64,000 nucleotides of DNA from Osmia lignaria lignaria (GCF_051020975.1 NC_135036.1:4340001-4404000); one strand, 5' to 3'. Counted from the first letter of the stretch, positions 33,528 through 45,057 are shown. Notes: generated by a model not told the origin, from the sequence alone. Made by a program: numbers and translations.

Positions 33528-36500
33528 CTATACTGTCGTCACTCTCGTAGAAGCAGTGACGATGTCGCTGTGACAATCCGTCATTCGAAATTTTCCTTCG
33601 CTATCGTCGGACGTCACTTTGCTTGCCTGCGAAGAAGGAATATCCTGTTTCGGATTGTAATTGAAGGGAGGTACGATAGCGGATGCGGGTGTACGAACAT
33701 TGCCGCCATTTGCGTGCGTTTGTGCAGCGCCATCTGCGCCATTTGCCGAATCTACTCTTATGAAGGAACCTAGGCGCGATATACGTTTCGTAGGATCCAC
33801 CGCATCCGCTGTGGAAGACTCAGCGTGCGGTTTCCGTAAAATAACCGAGGCGTCCTCTACTTCTGCCGTGTCCTTTTTGTACGTGGAGGGTTCGCTAGAC
33901 TTGACGGGTATCTTGCAGGGAGCATCGTTCGCATTCATTCCACTCAGGTCACACGAATTTCTGTACTTAGTTTTACTGGGTTGCACGCCGATAACCAAAG
34001 GTCTCTTCAACTTCGACTTGTATAAATTCGATTCCGGGTGATCGTTCTCTTGGGGCACTCCCTCGAACGTCGAACTGCGGAACAATCTGAAAGCTGGTGG
34101 ATTACCGACCGGGGAAGGACCGTCCACGCCGTTGGCACAATTGCCAGGTTGCACCCATTGCCTGGTGTCCGGTTTCTCGAACCGTTGCTTGTTCTTACTT
34201 TCCTCTACTTTCTTCCAGAGACTCGCTATTTTACTGGTCGCCTCCTTGGCCAGTTTCCTCGTCTGCGCACCTGTCGACGAATTGGACACGATACTGGAAT
34301 TGCTGTTCGACCTCTGCCCCAGAGGACTGACTTTCCGAAAGATTTTACCACTTTCGATCTGGCCGAGGTTTTGGTTGCCAGCCGGAATTTTCGAGGTCGT
34401 GGTTACCTTACCTGTGGGCAATCGTTTAGGAGCCACCATCAACGGCAACGCTTTGGAAGACTGCATCTTCTCTGAAGCAGCTCCCTTCGTCACCTTCGAC
34501 TGGTGCGCTTGATGAGTCTTCGGTGCGATCTTAGGTTTGCTTACCGCCGGATGTACCTTGGAGGTGGCACCTCTAATCGGTTTCGCGATCTTCGTTTTTA
34601 TGGGTGAGGAGGATGTAGAGACCACCGTGGGGGCGTTCTCCACTTCTGGTTCGTCTTTGGTAAATGTACCCTGTCTTTCTAGGGGTTTAACAGGAAGGTC
34701 CGGTTTGCTCTCTTGTTGATAGTTGGAGGGAGAACACGTTGGAGGTGTGCTATGTCTTTTCACAGACTTTGTGAAGGTCAGTGAGGATCCTTTCTGAGGA
34801 ACCGACGCCCTCTTCGCAGCTACTGATAAGATTTTCGTTCTCTTCTCTGCGTCCGTTGAACTAGGAGGTATTTTAGTACTCGTGTTTGACTTGGCAGTCT
34901 CTTTCGTTGCGACGTTTGGGTTGTTGTTGTTTTGTCTGAGCGTGGTGGCTCTGGTAGCTCTGACGATGGGGGAAGTGTTGCTGCGCCCTATGGGTATCCC
35001 ACTGACAGGGTTCACTTGTTTTAACGGAGATGATTGTGGCGTTGGCTTTCGGGTTATTGGGTTCGAGTACAGAGCTTTCCTTCTGCCACGAATAGCCTTT
35101 GGACTCTCTGGGTCTGACTTGTCCGTGGCGTTCGAATCGTTGCTGAGATCCCTTACCATTCCTGGCTTGATTATTCGCGGCCTCTTTGTTTCTCTAGGTG
35201 GTTCCTCCGTGTTATTCGATTCGTCGTCGCTTTCGCTTTCTACCGCGTCGGGATACCTGATGTCCTCCTGTGACCTGGCTGTTTCAATTTCACACTCTGG
35301 TTCTGGTACGTTTTCCATCTGCTGTGCACAAGAGCCTATCAGTTTCTTGGAAACACCATTGACGAATTTCATTCGCAGATTTCGTTCCGACTCTGATTCA
35401 TTGGACACTAAACTTATAGTCTCGCAATCCAGTAACCCATCCTCACCGTTCTCGTCCGCCTTATTCGATTCGTTCAAAGTATTCAGTACAATGGTGGCGT
35501 TCTGTTCTAACATGGTTTGGATTTCATCGGATTGAATGTTACGCGGTGAGTCGGATACTCTTTCTTCCATAGTACCTGATGCGACACCGTTCTCTCCCTC
35601 TCTGAAAATACACTCTGAGTCGTTCAAGGTTCTTGTGCGATACCTTTCCCTGTTCTTCTTCTGCTCCATGCGGTTTTTGATCAACGTTTTACAGGTGGGA
35701 ACTTTGGAAAATGTGGGAATAGAGGATTTAACAGGGGATGGTGATTCTAATTTCTCAGCGTTCTCCTGACCACGAGTACTATCAATTTCTTGCTGAGGGT
35801 TCTGATCTTGGTTGAAGTCAGGAAAAGGATTTTCTAGTACCTGCGTCTGGAACCTGGCTCTGTCTTCCTGTCTACGTTGCTTAGGCGTCAGCTTGGAAAA
35901 AGGTGAACACTTTCCACGTGGGACTCTACTCACTTCACCCTTTGCGTTCTCTCGTCGCTCTGCTTCTTTCTCCTTCTTATCCATCTCAGCTGCTATGGTG
36001 TACGTCTTGTACCTCTCCTTGGCCAAATTTCGTTTCTGCTTCGGTGTCAGGTTTCTGTGCGCCCGTTTCCTGGGCGTAGATTCGGCCGAGCTAGTGCCGC
36101 AATACTCTGACGAGATAGGAGTAACAGCCTCGTCAGTGTCGTTGCCCACTTCGTCGATCCTTTCTACGATCGGATGCGGAGCTTCTTCCGTGTGCAAATC
36201 CACGTCGATGCACAAGGTATCGCTGCAGATCGTTTCAGTCGCCTGCTCCACCGTCGATTCGTCCATTTCGCAGACTTCGTTGAACAAAGAAGGAGGGTTG
36301 ATGTTCTCCAAACACTCGCTCAGGCTGTTGTTCCCGCTGTTCTGCATAGCTTCGGCGTAACGCATGCAGGTCATGGACAGCACGTTCGCAACGGGTTTCA
36401 ACAAGTCGAACACAACGTCGCTTCCGGTTAGACTGTGCAAATAATGATCTTTAATCTCTGCAATTTCCGACGTGATACTAGCGACGCTCAGCATGCTGTT

Positions 36501-37865
36501 CTCCATGTCACCGACGTCTGGTAACTCGTCCATCATCGAAGGTGGTTTGACGCTCTCCAAGTGGGAGCCAGTGCATTCGTTCAACAGATTCTCCAAGCTC
36601 CCTGTGTGACTCTGAGTTTGATTAAGAGCTCGCTTGGCTACGACACCAAGGGGAAGGGACTTCTTGCGACAACCTCGAGAGTCTGTGGAGGACACGCTCT
36701 TCACCTGGAGTGGAGGAAGGGACGTTGAATTGCACCTGTCTCGATTAACGAACGATTCGCTGCAGTCACCTGAACCAGCGTAACTGGCCGTCAAAGACAA
36801 CAAGCTACCCATGGAGGATGGAGGCTTGATCGCTTCCAAATCCATGGACGTCATACTGGTCGTGTCGAATTCGTTTTGCCTGTTCATTTCCGCGTCAACC
36901 GCTTCCGCCAATTTGATTGCCTCTCTCTGAATGATCTTCGAGTTAGTCATGTGTCCACTCTCGCTGCTAACCGTCTCTACGCATTCGGAGGTGATCGTAC
37001 CTTGTTCCTCTGGTACGTCGCTCTTGAACGAGGCTATGATGGGAGCGCTGATGCTGATACTCGGAAAAGAAATCTCATTAGGAGAATCTTCGTTCCATGT
37101 ATCGCTTATTATGCTCTGTTTCATTGCACTAGAGTCCCGTTCTCGTATCGCTTCCGTTTGTTGCACCAGGGTCGCTGTTAACCGATCCAGCGAGGCGATC
37201 ATGGCATCGGGATCTCGCTGACGACGATACACTTCTTCTTTTTCAACGTACTTCATCGTATCTCCATTTCTCTGTGACGTTTTGTGCTTTGTGCCAATTT
37301 CTTCTTTTTTAATACCATCCACTTCACAGATGTCGTTGTATATTTTACTATCCTCATCCGAATCGTTATGCCGTTTCTGTCTAAATTCATTGACCGTATT
37401 GGATTTCATCGTGCTGTTTTGAATGTTGTCAATGGTCTTCGTTGGTCCAGACTGTATGCACAATTCTAAAAGCGCGTGTTCAGATTGTTCCACGGAATCG
37501 ATGGATTCGCTGCTTTCAGAATCTGTTACTTTTGTGTAAGACTGTTGCATGGACAAGTTCTCTGTAACTTTGTCCTTTATTTCTGATGCTTTCTCGTTGT
37601 CCCAGTTGATAGCATCGTCGAGGAGATCATTGTGAACCAGAGATGATATATCTTCGTTAGACTGAGTATCTATACCGGACAAATATTGCTGTTGATTCGG
37701 TTCAGTATTGAAAACTATCGTTTCCTGTAGTTCTGGACTGTTTCTCAGATTCGAGGGTAAAGAGAAGTTACACAGATTATCGTCGTCCATTATTGAACTC
37801 CCTTTATCCAATTCATTCTGTAAAACTTTATTCGTTTCTTTCAGCGAGATTTCGTGTTCCACTAT
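33528..37865 (-). CDS. Apc: APC last exon: repeats, basic region, C-terminus
   Basis: 1445 codons to TAG, after acceptor tttctttattttgcag. Contents by joined residue: EHALLELCIQSGPTK (about 1464), a second degenerate SAMP; three PPS motifs (about 1683, 1775, 1859) and three basic RxR-type repeats (about 1941, 1994, 2064), described in the findings; then a long Ser/Thr/Lys/Pro-rich basic region like the vertebrate microtubule-binding part, with SKIP and SGIP (SxIP-type EB1 motifs). The end is clearly APC: LGSFIRVD and VPPFNYNP match LNSFIQVD and VTPFNYNP of human APC. The last residues TRVTTV fit a class I PDZ ligand like TSV in human. Confidence 0.92.
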   Translation of the reverse strand: MVEHEISLKETNKVLQNELDKGSSIMDDDNLCNFSLPSNLRNSPELQETIVFNTEPNQQQYLSGIDTQSNEDISSLVHNDLLDDAINWDNEKASEIKDKVTENLSMQQSYTKVTDSESSESIDSVEQSEHALLELCIQSGPTKTIDNIQNSTMKSNTVNEFRQKRHNDSDEDSKIYNDICEVDGIKKEEIGTKHKTSQRNGDTMKYVEKEEVYRRQRDPDAMIASLDRLTATLVQQTEAIRERDSSAMKQSIISDTWNEDSPNEISFPSISISAPIIASFKSDVPEEQGTITSECVETVSSESGHMTNSKIIQREAIKLAEAVDAEMNRQNEFDTTSMTSMDLEAIKPPSSMGSLLSLTASYAGSGDCSESFVNRDRCNSTSLPPLQVKSVSSTDSRGCRKKSLPLGVVAKRALNQTQSHTGSLENLLNECTGSHLESVKPPSMMDELPDVGDMENSMLSVASITSEIAEIKDHYLHSLTGSDVVFDLLKPVANVLSMTCMRYAEAMQNSGNNSLSECLENINPPSLFNEVCEMDESTVEQATETICSDTLCIDVDLHTEEAPHPIVERIDEVGNDTDEAVTPISSEYCGTSSAESTPRKRAHRNLTPKQKRNLAKERYKTYTIAAEMDKKEKEAERRENAKGEVSRVPRGKCSPFSKLTPKQRRQEDRARFQTQVLENPFPDFNQDQNPQQEIDSTRGQENAEKLESPSPVKSSIPTFSKVPTCKTLIKNRMEQKKNRERYRTRTLNDSECIFREGENGVASGTMEERVSDSPRNIQSDEIQTMLEQNATIVLNTLNESNKADENGEDGLLDCETISLVSNESESERNLRMKFVNGVSKKLIGSCAQQMENVPEPECEIETARSQEDIRYPDAVESESDDESNNTEEPPRETKRPRIIKPGMVRDLSNDSNATDKSDPESPKAIRGRRKALYSNPITRKPTPQSSPLKQVNPVSGIPIGRSNTSPIVRATRATTLRQNNNNPNVATKETAKSNTSTKIPPSSTDAEKRTKILSVAAKRASVPQKGSSLTFTKSVKRHSTPPTCSPSNYQQESKPDLPVKPLERQGTFTKDEPEVENAPTVVSTSSSPIKTKIAKPIRGATSKVHPAVSKPKIAPKTHQAHQSKVTKGAASEKMQSSKALPLMVAPKRLPTGKVTTTSKIPAGNQNLGQIESGKIFRKVSPLGQRSNSNSSIVSNSSTGAQTRKLAKEATSKIASLWKKVEESKNKQRFEKPDTRQWVQPGNCANGVDGPSPVGNPPAFRLFRSSTFEGVPQENDHPESNLYKSKLKRPLVIGVQPSKTKYRNSCDLSGMNANDAPCKIPVKSSEPSTYKKDTAEVEDASVILRKPHAESSTADAVDPTKRISRLGSFIRVDSANGADGAAQTHANGGNVRTPASAIVPPFNYNPKQDIPSSQASKVTSDDSEGKFRMTDCHSDIVTASTRVTTV

Positions 37866-40800
37866 CTGCAAAATAAAGAAATTTTTCTTTGAACTTTTAA
37901 GCACACGTATCATCAGAATGCTTTGAAAAAATTTTGGAAATATACCTTTTGCATAAATTTCGTTGTACTTTGGTTATAATCAGATTCAATATTTACATTT
38001 GCTGAATTATCCATCATTTGATTTTTACAAATATCTGAATCTGTTATTTCTTCAGATTCCACTTGTTTCATATCAAGACTGTTCATGGTAGAATCGACTG
38101 ATGAGTTGCACTCCATCTGATCGAGTGCTATGCTTGTTTGGTACCTGGTTAAAGTGCTCTCATTTCGTGGAACCTTCTCAAAATTATTTCCTATGAACGA
38201 ATGCCTGTGTCTGGAAGAAAACAGAGGCAAGGCATGTAACTAATAAAGTAATTAAGAGACGTAATAAATAAATTAATTTCAATAATTACCTGTTATTTTG
38301 CATTCCAATATTAATGCAAGCTGTAAGCAGATCTTCATCGTCCTCATCCCCATCACTGACTTGATCTAAACATTCGGAAGAGGTGTTTATATTTAATGTG
38401 CAAGGCATATTACGCGTATCTCCTTTTAGTTCAAATTCCTTACATCCTGAATCATTAGAAGCCTTCAGTGTACTGATCACGTAAGAATTAACTCCGTTTT
38501 CAGGAAAATTTTGCTCACATTTTTCATTCTTTTCAAATATAACATTTTTAGTTTCATATTTCTCTTCTGTGACTACAATAAAATTACACATGTTTAAAAA
38601 AGGATAGTAATTTCAATGAAAATCAAATTAGGTATACAAGTGATATTAAATATGTTACCTGATTTAATTAGAGTTGTTGAGTTGGATGCTTTGTACTTAT
38701 CATCATCATCATCATGGTACTGTAAATTACCTGGGGATACTTGCGAAAGTGTAATCCTCAAACTGTTAATAAATAAGAAGAATTTTTATTTACTTCATTA
38801 CAATTAATTTTCAAAATAATCATACCAAAAATGTACACACCTTACTGGACCATTTGTAGACGAATGAGCATTCTCTTCAATATTATTATCCTTAACATTC
38901 CCTTCAAAATAATGCAATCCCTGACTTCTTTTAGCACCCTTTTTCACCGTACTCTGAAATTTCAATGGATCCTTTTCTTGCAACTTATTTCGTTCTTGCA
39001 ATTTCTTCGAGTTCCTCTGTCGACTCTCATCCTGCAGATCCGAGGCAGAGGCTGCTCTGGAACAATTCAAAGACGTGCCATGAGGCGTTCCCTCGGTGTA
39101 ATAAGTCTTCAATGTGTCCTCGTGAATCAGCTCCTGCTCCGCGTTTGGGAAATAATGCGAATGTTGTTTCTCTTCATCCTCCAAGCTACGCTCAGCGTAA
39201 CGCAAACTGTAATCGGTGGGTTGATCCAGATCGGTAACAGCGTAGTCGCTGAACAGATTCCCCTCTGTTCGGTGGCTAACAGTCGGGGAAATAGCTTTTT
39301 GTATGGTGTTCAACGAGTTGTGTTGATGAAGCACGTTACCAAATCCATCTTTGACTGAAGAGCTAGTGCCAACGAAGGACAGCGTGGACGAGGTGTCGAT
39401 GACCGTCTTAGTAGTCGAATATTCTGCTTTTGTGCAAACGTTCAGTTCAGTTTCATCAGGGATACTGGACTGGCTGCCACCTTTCAACGAAATACCCTGA
39501 GGCAAATTGTCTTCCACCGAGGAGTGCAACAGATTCTGAGAGCAAGCAGATTCCTGGTCCGGTGCCGAGGACCAAGAAATGGTTGAGTTTGTGCATCTAA
39601 GGTCACCCAGGCCATTGAATCCGTCCGAGGACTTCAGACGATCCGGAATGGCATTTTTGTAACGCAGAGTGTACTTTTTCTCAGAAGAGACCTTGTGTCC
39701 TTCTTTGGACATCCCGGCGTCGAAACCAACCGCGGCGTGCAACGACGAAGACTGCTGCTTGATCTGAACCTCCGTGGGGGACAATCCGTTCAGGACGTGA
39801 CGATTCACCCTCTCGAACATGGTGTCGGAGTGAGTACTCGTTATGGAGCGCATAGAGTCTCTGCTTTCGCTTCTGGCGACACCGTTGCATTTAATGCTGG
39901 AGGTACTGGGCTGGTTGTGCAGCTGATAGGAGCGCAGGGTGCGTGTATTGATGCCTAAGAAGCTGTGATCTACTTTGAAGGAGAACTTGTCGTCTTTGTT
40001 CGTCGGGGACGTGCTCGGTTCGATATTGTCACAAGTCTCGGCCAAGTTTTGATCTATCTCTTGTTCCAGAGCCCTCTGTCTGCGTGCGACCAAGGTGGGC
40101 AAAGTCGGAAGGCCCAGTCCTCTTGCCGTTGAATCTAGGTGGACGAGATTGTTACAACCTGGCCTGGCGCTTAGCAAATTCTTCAAGGCTGCGCTCGAGC
40201 CCATAGAGATCATTTTGTGCTTTGAGTGGATCAGACTGCGAAGCATGGGGACCGCGCCCAGATCCCAGAGCAGTCGCTGATCCTGCGGACACCGGGCAGA
40301 GAGGTTCCACAGTGCTCCGCAAGCATTACTGACGACGGTCAAACTAGGTGAACGTAACTGCTGCAGTAGAACTTGCAGACAGCCCCTCTCCCTCACGATA
40401 GCCCTATAATCCTCCCTGACTGCGATGTGGCTGGACACGTTCCTCAGTATACCTCCGGCGTTTTCGACGATGGCTAAAGTCTTAGATGGTGCTTTATAGC
40501 TCAGCATGTCGACGAGAAACGCGAGCGCGCCGTCCACAGCGCAGATGTCCACTTTGTTCGTACTACAATGCGCCGAGAGATTCCAGAGCGCAGAAAGTAT
40601 CGACTTGAGGGTCGATTCCTTCCTGCCCTCCATCGCGGCTTTCATCAGCCCAGTCACGGCTCCAACTTCCCTCAACGTTTGCTTGCTGCTACTATCGGCT
40701 CTCCAGGACAGATTCCTCAAAACGCTCGCGGTCACTTGTCTGAGATCGTCACTGGGACTCCTCAGCTGAGAGACCAACGCCTTCATGAACTCCCGAAAGG

Positions 40801-43696
40801 AACAGAGCAACGCTTTGTTGTTCCCGTCTCCGAAAGTGAGGTTCGTTAACGCCATTCCGGCGTACCTGCGGAGGGTGATACAATTTTGATCGTCGCATTC
40901 GCTACCGTGAGCCATGTGGTCCATCTCGATGAGCTCCGCGACCGCGTGCAGTCCACCTAGCTGGCACATGGCGTGACGATGAGCCTCGTCGAAGGAGAGC
41001 TTCATTAACGCGGCTATCGTTGGTCCGGGATGCCTCTCCAGATCGTCAGGAACCTGTCCTGTTTCCAACGATGTCCTCAGGGCTTGACAGTAGTCCCTCA
41101 ACTGTTCCAAAAACCGGAGAACCCTGGCCTCCCTGCGTCCAGCTCTTTCGTCGCTTTTAGCATGAACGATGTTGTGCAAAGCTCTCGATGCTTTTTCCCT
41201 CGTCTCTGGATCCTGTCCTGGCGCGTGAATCAGTTGGACCAACAGAGGCAGACACCCTGATTGCCTCATAATCAGACAGTTGTCTATAGAATTGCTCATG
41301 GAAAGGAGAGTCGCGCTCATATCCTCTCTGCCTTCCGTGCTACCTAGCATGCCTAACAAGTTGTACACCACGTCCACCTTCGCTCCTAGTCTTCGATCGC
41401 CTTGCATCTCCGAGGAGCAGCCGAGAGCCGTGCCAGAATTCGAGGAGAAGCTCATCACGCTGGCTACGTCCTGCGATAGAGGATAAGTGTCATTACTGTA
41501 TCGCTGCTCTCATACATATTTATATTTTGCTTAGAATTCATCAATTTCATAACTGGGTCTCGGTGCTTGAAAAAAACGATATTATTGATTTTAATAGAAT
41601 TTATAATCAGCTTTTGATGTGTTATGTTTAAAAAAAAAAGAGAGAAACAATACAATCAGACTGCTAGTCATTTATACATATGCAATAAATGACCCATTTT
41701 TGTTAACAAGGTACATTTAGTTCAAATTGTTCTTTTATGTAAATTAAATGTTAAGTAGTTGCATCAGATTAATTAACCCCTGCCTTACACTCATGTTAAT
41801 GTTTGTATTACCTATATTTTTTGTACAACAATTTCAACATCAATAATTGATAAAACAGTTGTTTTTTTTAAATGGATGTTATTTTCTTCGAGCCCTGCTA
41901 TACGTATCTCATAGAGAAACGTAACTCACATTATGTACAGTAGTTGACGTGCTTTGTTGGGGGGAAAAGCCCATTTGTTGATTGGCCCATACGTCTCTTC
42001 TGATGGGCCAAGTTCCTCGATATGAGGACGGTAATCTGTGGCTCTGCACGGATGTGTCTGGCTTGTTGTCTTCCTCGCTACTTCCACCCTCATTGTAGCG
42101 TTTGTTTCTTCTTGTATAAATCTATTGAACACATTAATTAAGTTAATTTATTTCCAAAATTTGTCATCTTCTATCAAAAATAAAAACAGCTAATTGTAAG
42201 CTTCTTTTCGATCAGTTTCGTCCCAAAAAGGATGTTTCTCAAGGTTGCTGCAGGTAAAATAATTTCGTCTCCCTCGAAAGCGCCTTACGTTTCCGCGCGA
42301 AACCGCAAGAAGGGAAAAAACAGAGGAACACAATAAATTCTCGCGAAAATGTTTAGGGTGGCGAGTTAAAGGGCGGTGAGATAAGAAGGGAGAGAAGAAA
42401 TGCAATGTACGTGTGCGTACAAACGTGTACACCCGTGCGGGACAAAGACAGAATGAGTTCTCCCCGTAAAATCAATACGAGTCTACGTTGGTGGAGGTGT
42501 GTATAGGGAGGACTCGTACTCTCCACAAGCACGAGGCAAACCCAGTGGTTTTCAACCATTTTTTTTTTACCTCCAAATCTCATTCTCACTCAAAACAAAA
42601 TACACTTACAACGATAAACAAAGTAGAAGAATAATGCATATAGAAATGGCATCCTAAAAATTGTATCGTAACTCATTACGTAATAATGCAGCAGATTATT
42701 GCACAACCTTGAAAATTATCCCATTATTTTGAAGCTTTTAACTAATATACGACATTCATTAACAATTAGAATAGAATTAGAAAATTTTCTGTTTTTTCAT
42801 TTTGATAGATACCTCACTGTTCTATGTTAACATATCTTTTTCTATAGATAATAATAAATGCAGCTGAAGATAAGTTAACTATGAGATGTTACATTTGTTA
42901 TATAATTAGTGATATACTGATGACAAATATCTCAAAGCATTTGAAACGGGGATTAAGGAAACTGAATGAAAATATTAGAAATGGCAATCTCTAATGATCA
43001 ATATGAACCACTTAATGGCAATGTTTGAATGTCAAGTATCTTTCTGAAGACTCAGATGGATAGTAAAAATCAGATTTCTTCAAGGTAATATCACTGATAA
43101 AACGTCAATCCATCGCATCCACTCAAGTTCAGCTGTTTCAGTGGAGAAACTCATATATTATCGTCATCATCATCCACACCTATACACACATCTGTCATCA
43201 TACAAACCATGAAAATAATTAAAAACAAAAATAAGGTTTAGACGAAGAGACGAGATCGAGAAGATAAATTTACCTCTGGACTTGGCGTGGACGACCTTCG
43301 TTCGTCCTCCTCCTTGACTTCCGGCTCCATAGCATCCTCTTTGCTGGTCTCAGCGATCACAGTGCCGAGGTACAACCTTGGCCTGAAGTTGACGGCATTG
43401 ACAGGCAGAGATGTTGAAGAGGACGAAGCTGGTTTCAGCGAGTTTTTCACCAACGAGCATCTCGCGGACGTCGTCGCCGCTGCGACGACGGGGTTGAACG
43501 CTGCGCCGTCCGCCGACGACTCCAGCTCGTGCGCCGCGACGCTGGCCAGGGGCGTAGGTAGCTCGATGCCGTGAGGGCGCCTCTGGGCCCTCCACGAGCC
43601 GGCACCTTCCACGCTGACGCCTATCGCCGAATCGTGAGACACGCGACACTCGTCTGAGAATCTTTCTGCTCTTTTCTGGCACTCTTCAGTGTCCTC
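33528..43696 (-). CDS. Apc: Adenomatous polyposis coli (APC) homologue, core gene
   Basis: Scaffold of the beta-catenin destruction complex and a microtubule/actin regulator. Exons in transcription order: 43696-43274, 41470-38841, 38762-38659, 38572-38290, 38210-37946 and 37865-33528. All have GT-AG borders and compatible phases. With the candidate first exon (52699-52400) the product is about 2780 aa, against 2843 in human. Order of parts: ASVMSFSS motif, armadillo repeats, a 15-residue type beta-catenin site, a 20-residue type repeat, SAMP-like Axin sites, a long low-complexity basic region, and the C-terminal FNYNP block ending in TTV. It is the only gene on this strand between 28.9 and 52 kb that I can identify. 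Regulation is not visible in the sequence. Confidence 0.93.
37946..38210 (-). CDS. Apc: APC linker exon
   Basis: 265 nt. Acceptor ctgttttcttccag, donor CAAAAG|GTATAT, phase 2 to 0. It starts RHRHSFIGNNFEKVPRNEST, directly continuing the SAMP-like motif across the junction, and is otherwise acidic, Ser/Asn-rich and without known domains. Confidence 0.8.
38290..38572 (-). CDS. Apc: APC exon with first SAMP-like motif
   Basis: 283 nt. Acceptor ttttattgtag, donor AACAG|GTAATT. Near its end is DEDDEDLLTACINIGMQ (about residues 1228-1244), which aligns with vertebrate SAMP motifs such as DILAECINSAMP. The acidic lead-in and the LL-x2-CI core are kept, while SAMP itself has become IGMQ. It would bind the RGS domain of Axin if functional; this is inference from family knowledge. 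Confidence 0.8.
38659..38762 (-). CDS. Apc: APC small exon with aspartate run
   Basis: 104 nt, acceptor ttcttatttattaacag, donor AAATCAG|GTAACA. Joined in phase it reads ...VSLRITLSQVSPGNLQYHDDDDD and so on; the five Asp codons come from a (GAT)n run. No known APC motif, but phase fits both neighbours exactly. It is too short to be seen as a separate ORF. Confidence 0.75.
38841..41470 (-). CDS. Apc: APC armadillo and first beta-catenin-binding exon
   Basis: 2630 nt, phase 0 to 2. The armadillo region covers about residues 267-680 of the joined protein, with conserved MRQSGCLPLL, LMKLSFDEAHRHAM, LRRYAGMALTNLTFGD, VLRNLSWRAD, SALWNLSAHC, ILRNVSS and SNACGALWNLSARCP. Then QPTDYSLRYAE (about residue 991), a 15-residue type beta-catenin site, and TYYTEGTPHGTSLNCSRAAS (about residue 1030), a 20-residue type repeat with its phospho-serine cluster. 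The donor is GTAAG|GTGTGT. Open upstream frame at a GTG is not the start; ctctatcgcag|GAC is an acceptor. Confidence 0.93.
41471..43273. other. APC intron
   Basis: 1803 bp between APC exons. Short ORFs (41926-42132, 42190-42432, 42353-42589 on -) show no domain. A GC-richer patch near 42000-42560 has no recognised function. No repeat shared with the rest of the window. Confidence 0.5.
43274..43696 (-). CDS. Apc: APC exon upstream of the armadillo repeats
   Basis: 141 codons, phase 0 at both ends. Acceptor gcgttgttgcag before GAG GAC ACT; donor CCAGAG|GTAAAT. It begins EDTEECQKRAERFSDECRVS; the CQKRAER patch recalls the CQDMEKRAQRR of the human coiled-coil region just before the armadillo domain. 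The rest is Ala/Ser-rich and variable. Joining to the next exon yields SPE-DVASVMSFSS, parallel to ETASVLSSSS in human APC. GC content is high for the window. Confidence 0.8.
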
Positions 43697-45057
43697 CTGC
43701 AACAACGCGTTGTATCCAATTAGACTACTTCAAATCTTTTTCCTTTCTTAGTTGTAGCACAATACTGTTGATATTTTAAAGGGTTATATACCTTTAGTAA
43801 AATAAAAAAATGGATTTTTCAAAAATTGTATATTCTTCTAGAATATTTTCCCAAATTTTATAGTACCATAAAATTTACCATAAAATATCAAAATGGAGAA
43901 AATCAGGGAGATACACCTCGGGTAATTTTCTTGTGTGTGGACATGTACTCGACGAATTTTCTCAAAAACGAAAACTCCAACAGAAAACAATTTATTCTTT
44001 TCTTTCGACTTATTTTTGTTTAAAAGATCACCCCCTGTCTGACTGTACTACCCAACCTGAGACACCCTGTACAGTCCAAATTTTCAGAAATTACTAAGAG
44101 AATTACATATAATAAGATATATGTACATGTTGAATATGTAATAAACAATAATTCTGCATCTATAAATAAATTTTTTAATTTTTCTTCTTATTTAACAGCT
44201 CAAAGGTACGTAACCCTTTAACATACAATCAATTGTGAATAAATCAATAATAATTCAAGGTTCATTAATTGATTTTCAGTGAACAGCCGATGATATTGAT
44301 ACTATACGATATGAAATTCGATTTAGAACAGAAAAATTCATTGTTTACGTGTGAATAATTTATAGCTTCCTATTTATTGAAACAACATCTGCGAACATTC
44401 GATATGATCATTTTATAGTAGCAATCAGAATAATGTTTGGGCTATAATTTGTTATGTAACGAGGCGTGGGTGGCAAGTCTTCATCATGTAACATCCTCAT
44501 GCATACAAGAATAACGAATAACGACGGTGTCACTTTCAATTGCTGGCGCTAAAAATAATCCCCAGAGCAAGTAGATTCTTAGAATGAATATTTTTTTATA
44601 TCAGACACTGATATAGAATGATTCGAATCATTCGTATCTCTTCCAGAAGACTTCGATATTTCAGAATATCTTTTTTTTTAAATAAAAGGAAAAATAACCA
44701 CAATTTATAGCTATTAAATAGTTCATTTCGACCCGTAGATACTCGATACCAATCGAGAAATTGAAAGCAGCCGCACGATATTGCTACTTCACAGCGGAAC
44801 ACCATCGAGATTGCTTTCCCGAATTCCACGGTTCATTCATTTTTATCCCACTCAATTTAGGCTTCGTTCACGTGTACTTCTCCAAATAAACATCCCGCCA
44901 GAGAAAGCAGCATTAAATTTACTCGAAAAATCGTTTCGGTTGTTACACTTTCTCTTCGATTCGCGGGGCTTCTTTTTCCATTGCGAAAGGGTTAACGACG
45001 AGTCATGGGTTTCTTAATTTATATTACAAAAATTATTAACCAGCCATCGTTGAAATA
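43697..45057. other. Start of the large 5' APC intron
   Basis: AT-rich, no exon candidates recognised. Short ORFs at 44596-44829 (-) and 44781-45017 (+) overlap each other and show no domain. Confidence 0.4.

Noticed and set aside
33661..37469. Many + strand ORFs opposite APC (for example 34882-35535, 35812-36360, 34038-34475)
   Set aside because: They are antisense shadows of the long APC exon; the APC frame has clear homology and splice sites, while these have neither.
41456..41458. GTG at the head of the APC armadillo reading frame as a start codon
   Set aside because: An acceptor (ctctatcgcag) lies just upstream and the joined upstream exon restores the conserved ASVMSFSS motif, so translation does not start here.
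38831..41486. + strand ORFs opposite the armadillo exon, including 38831-39358
   Set aside because: Antisense to a conserved coding exon and without domains.
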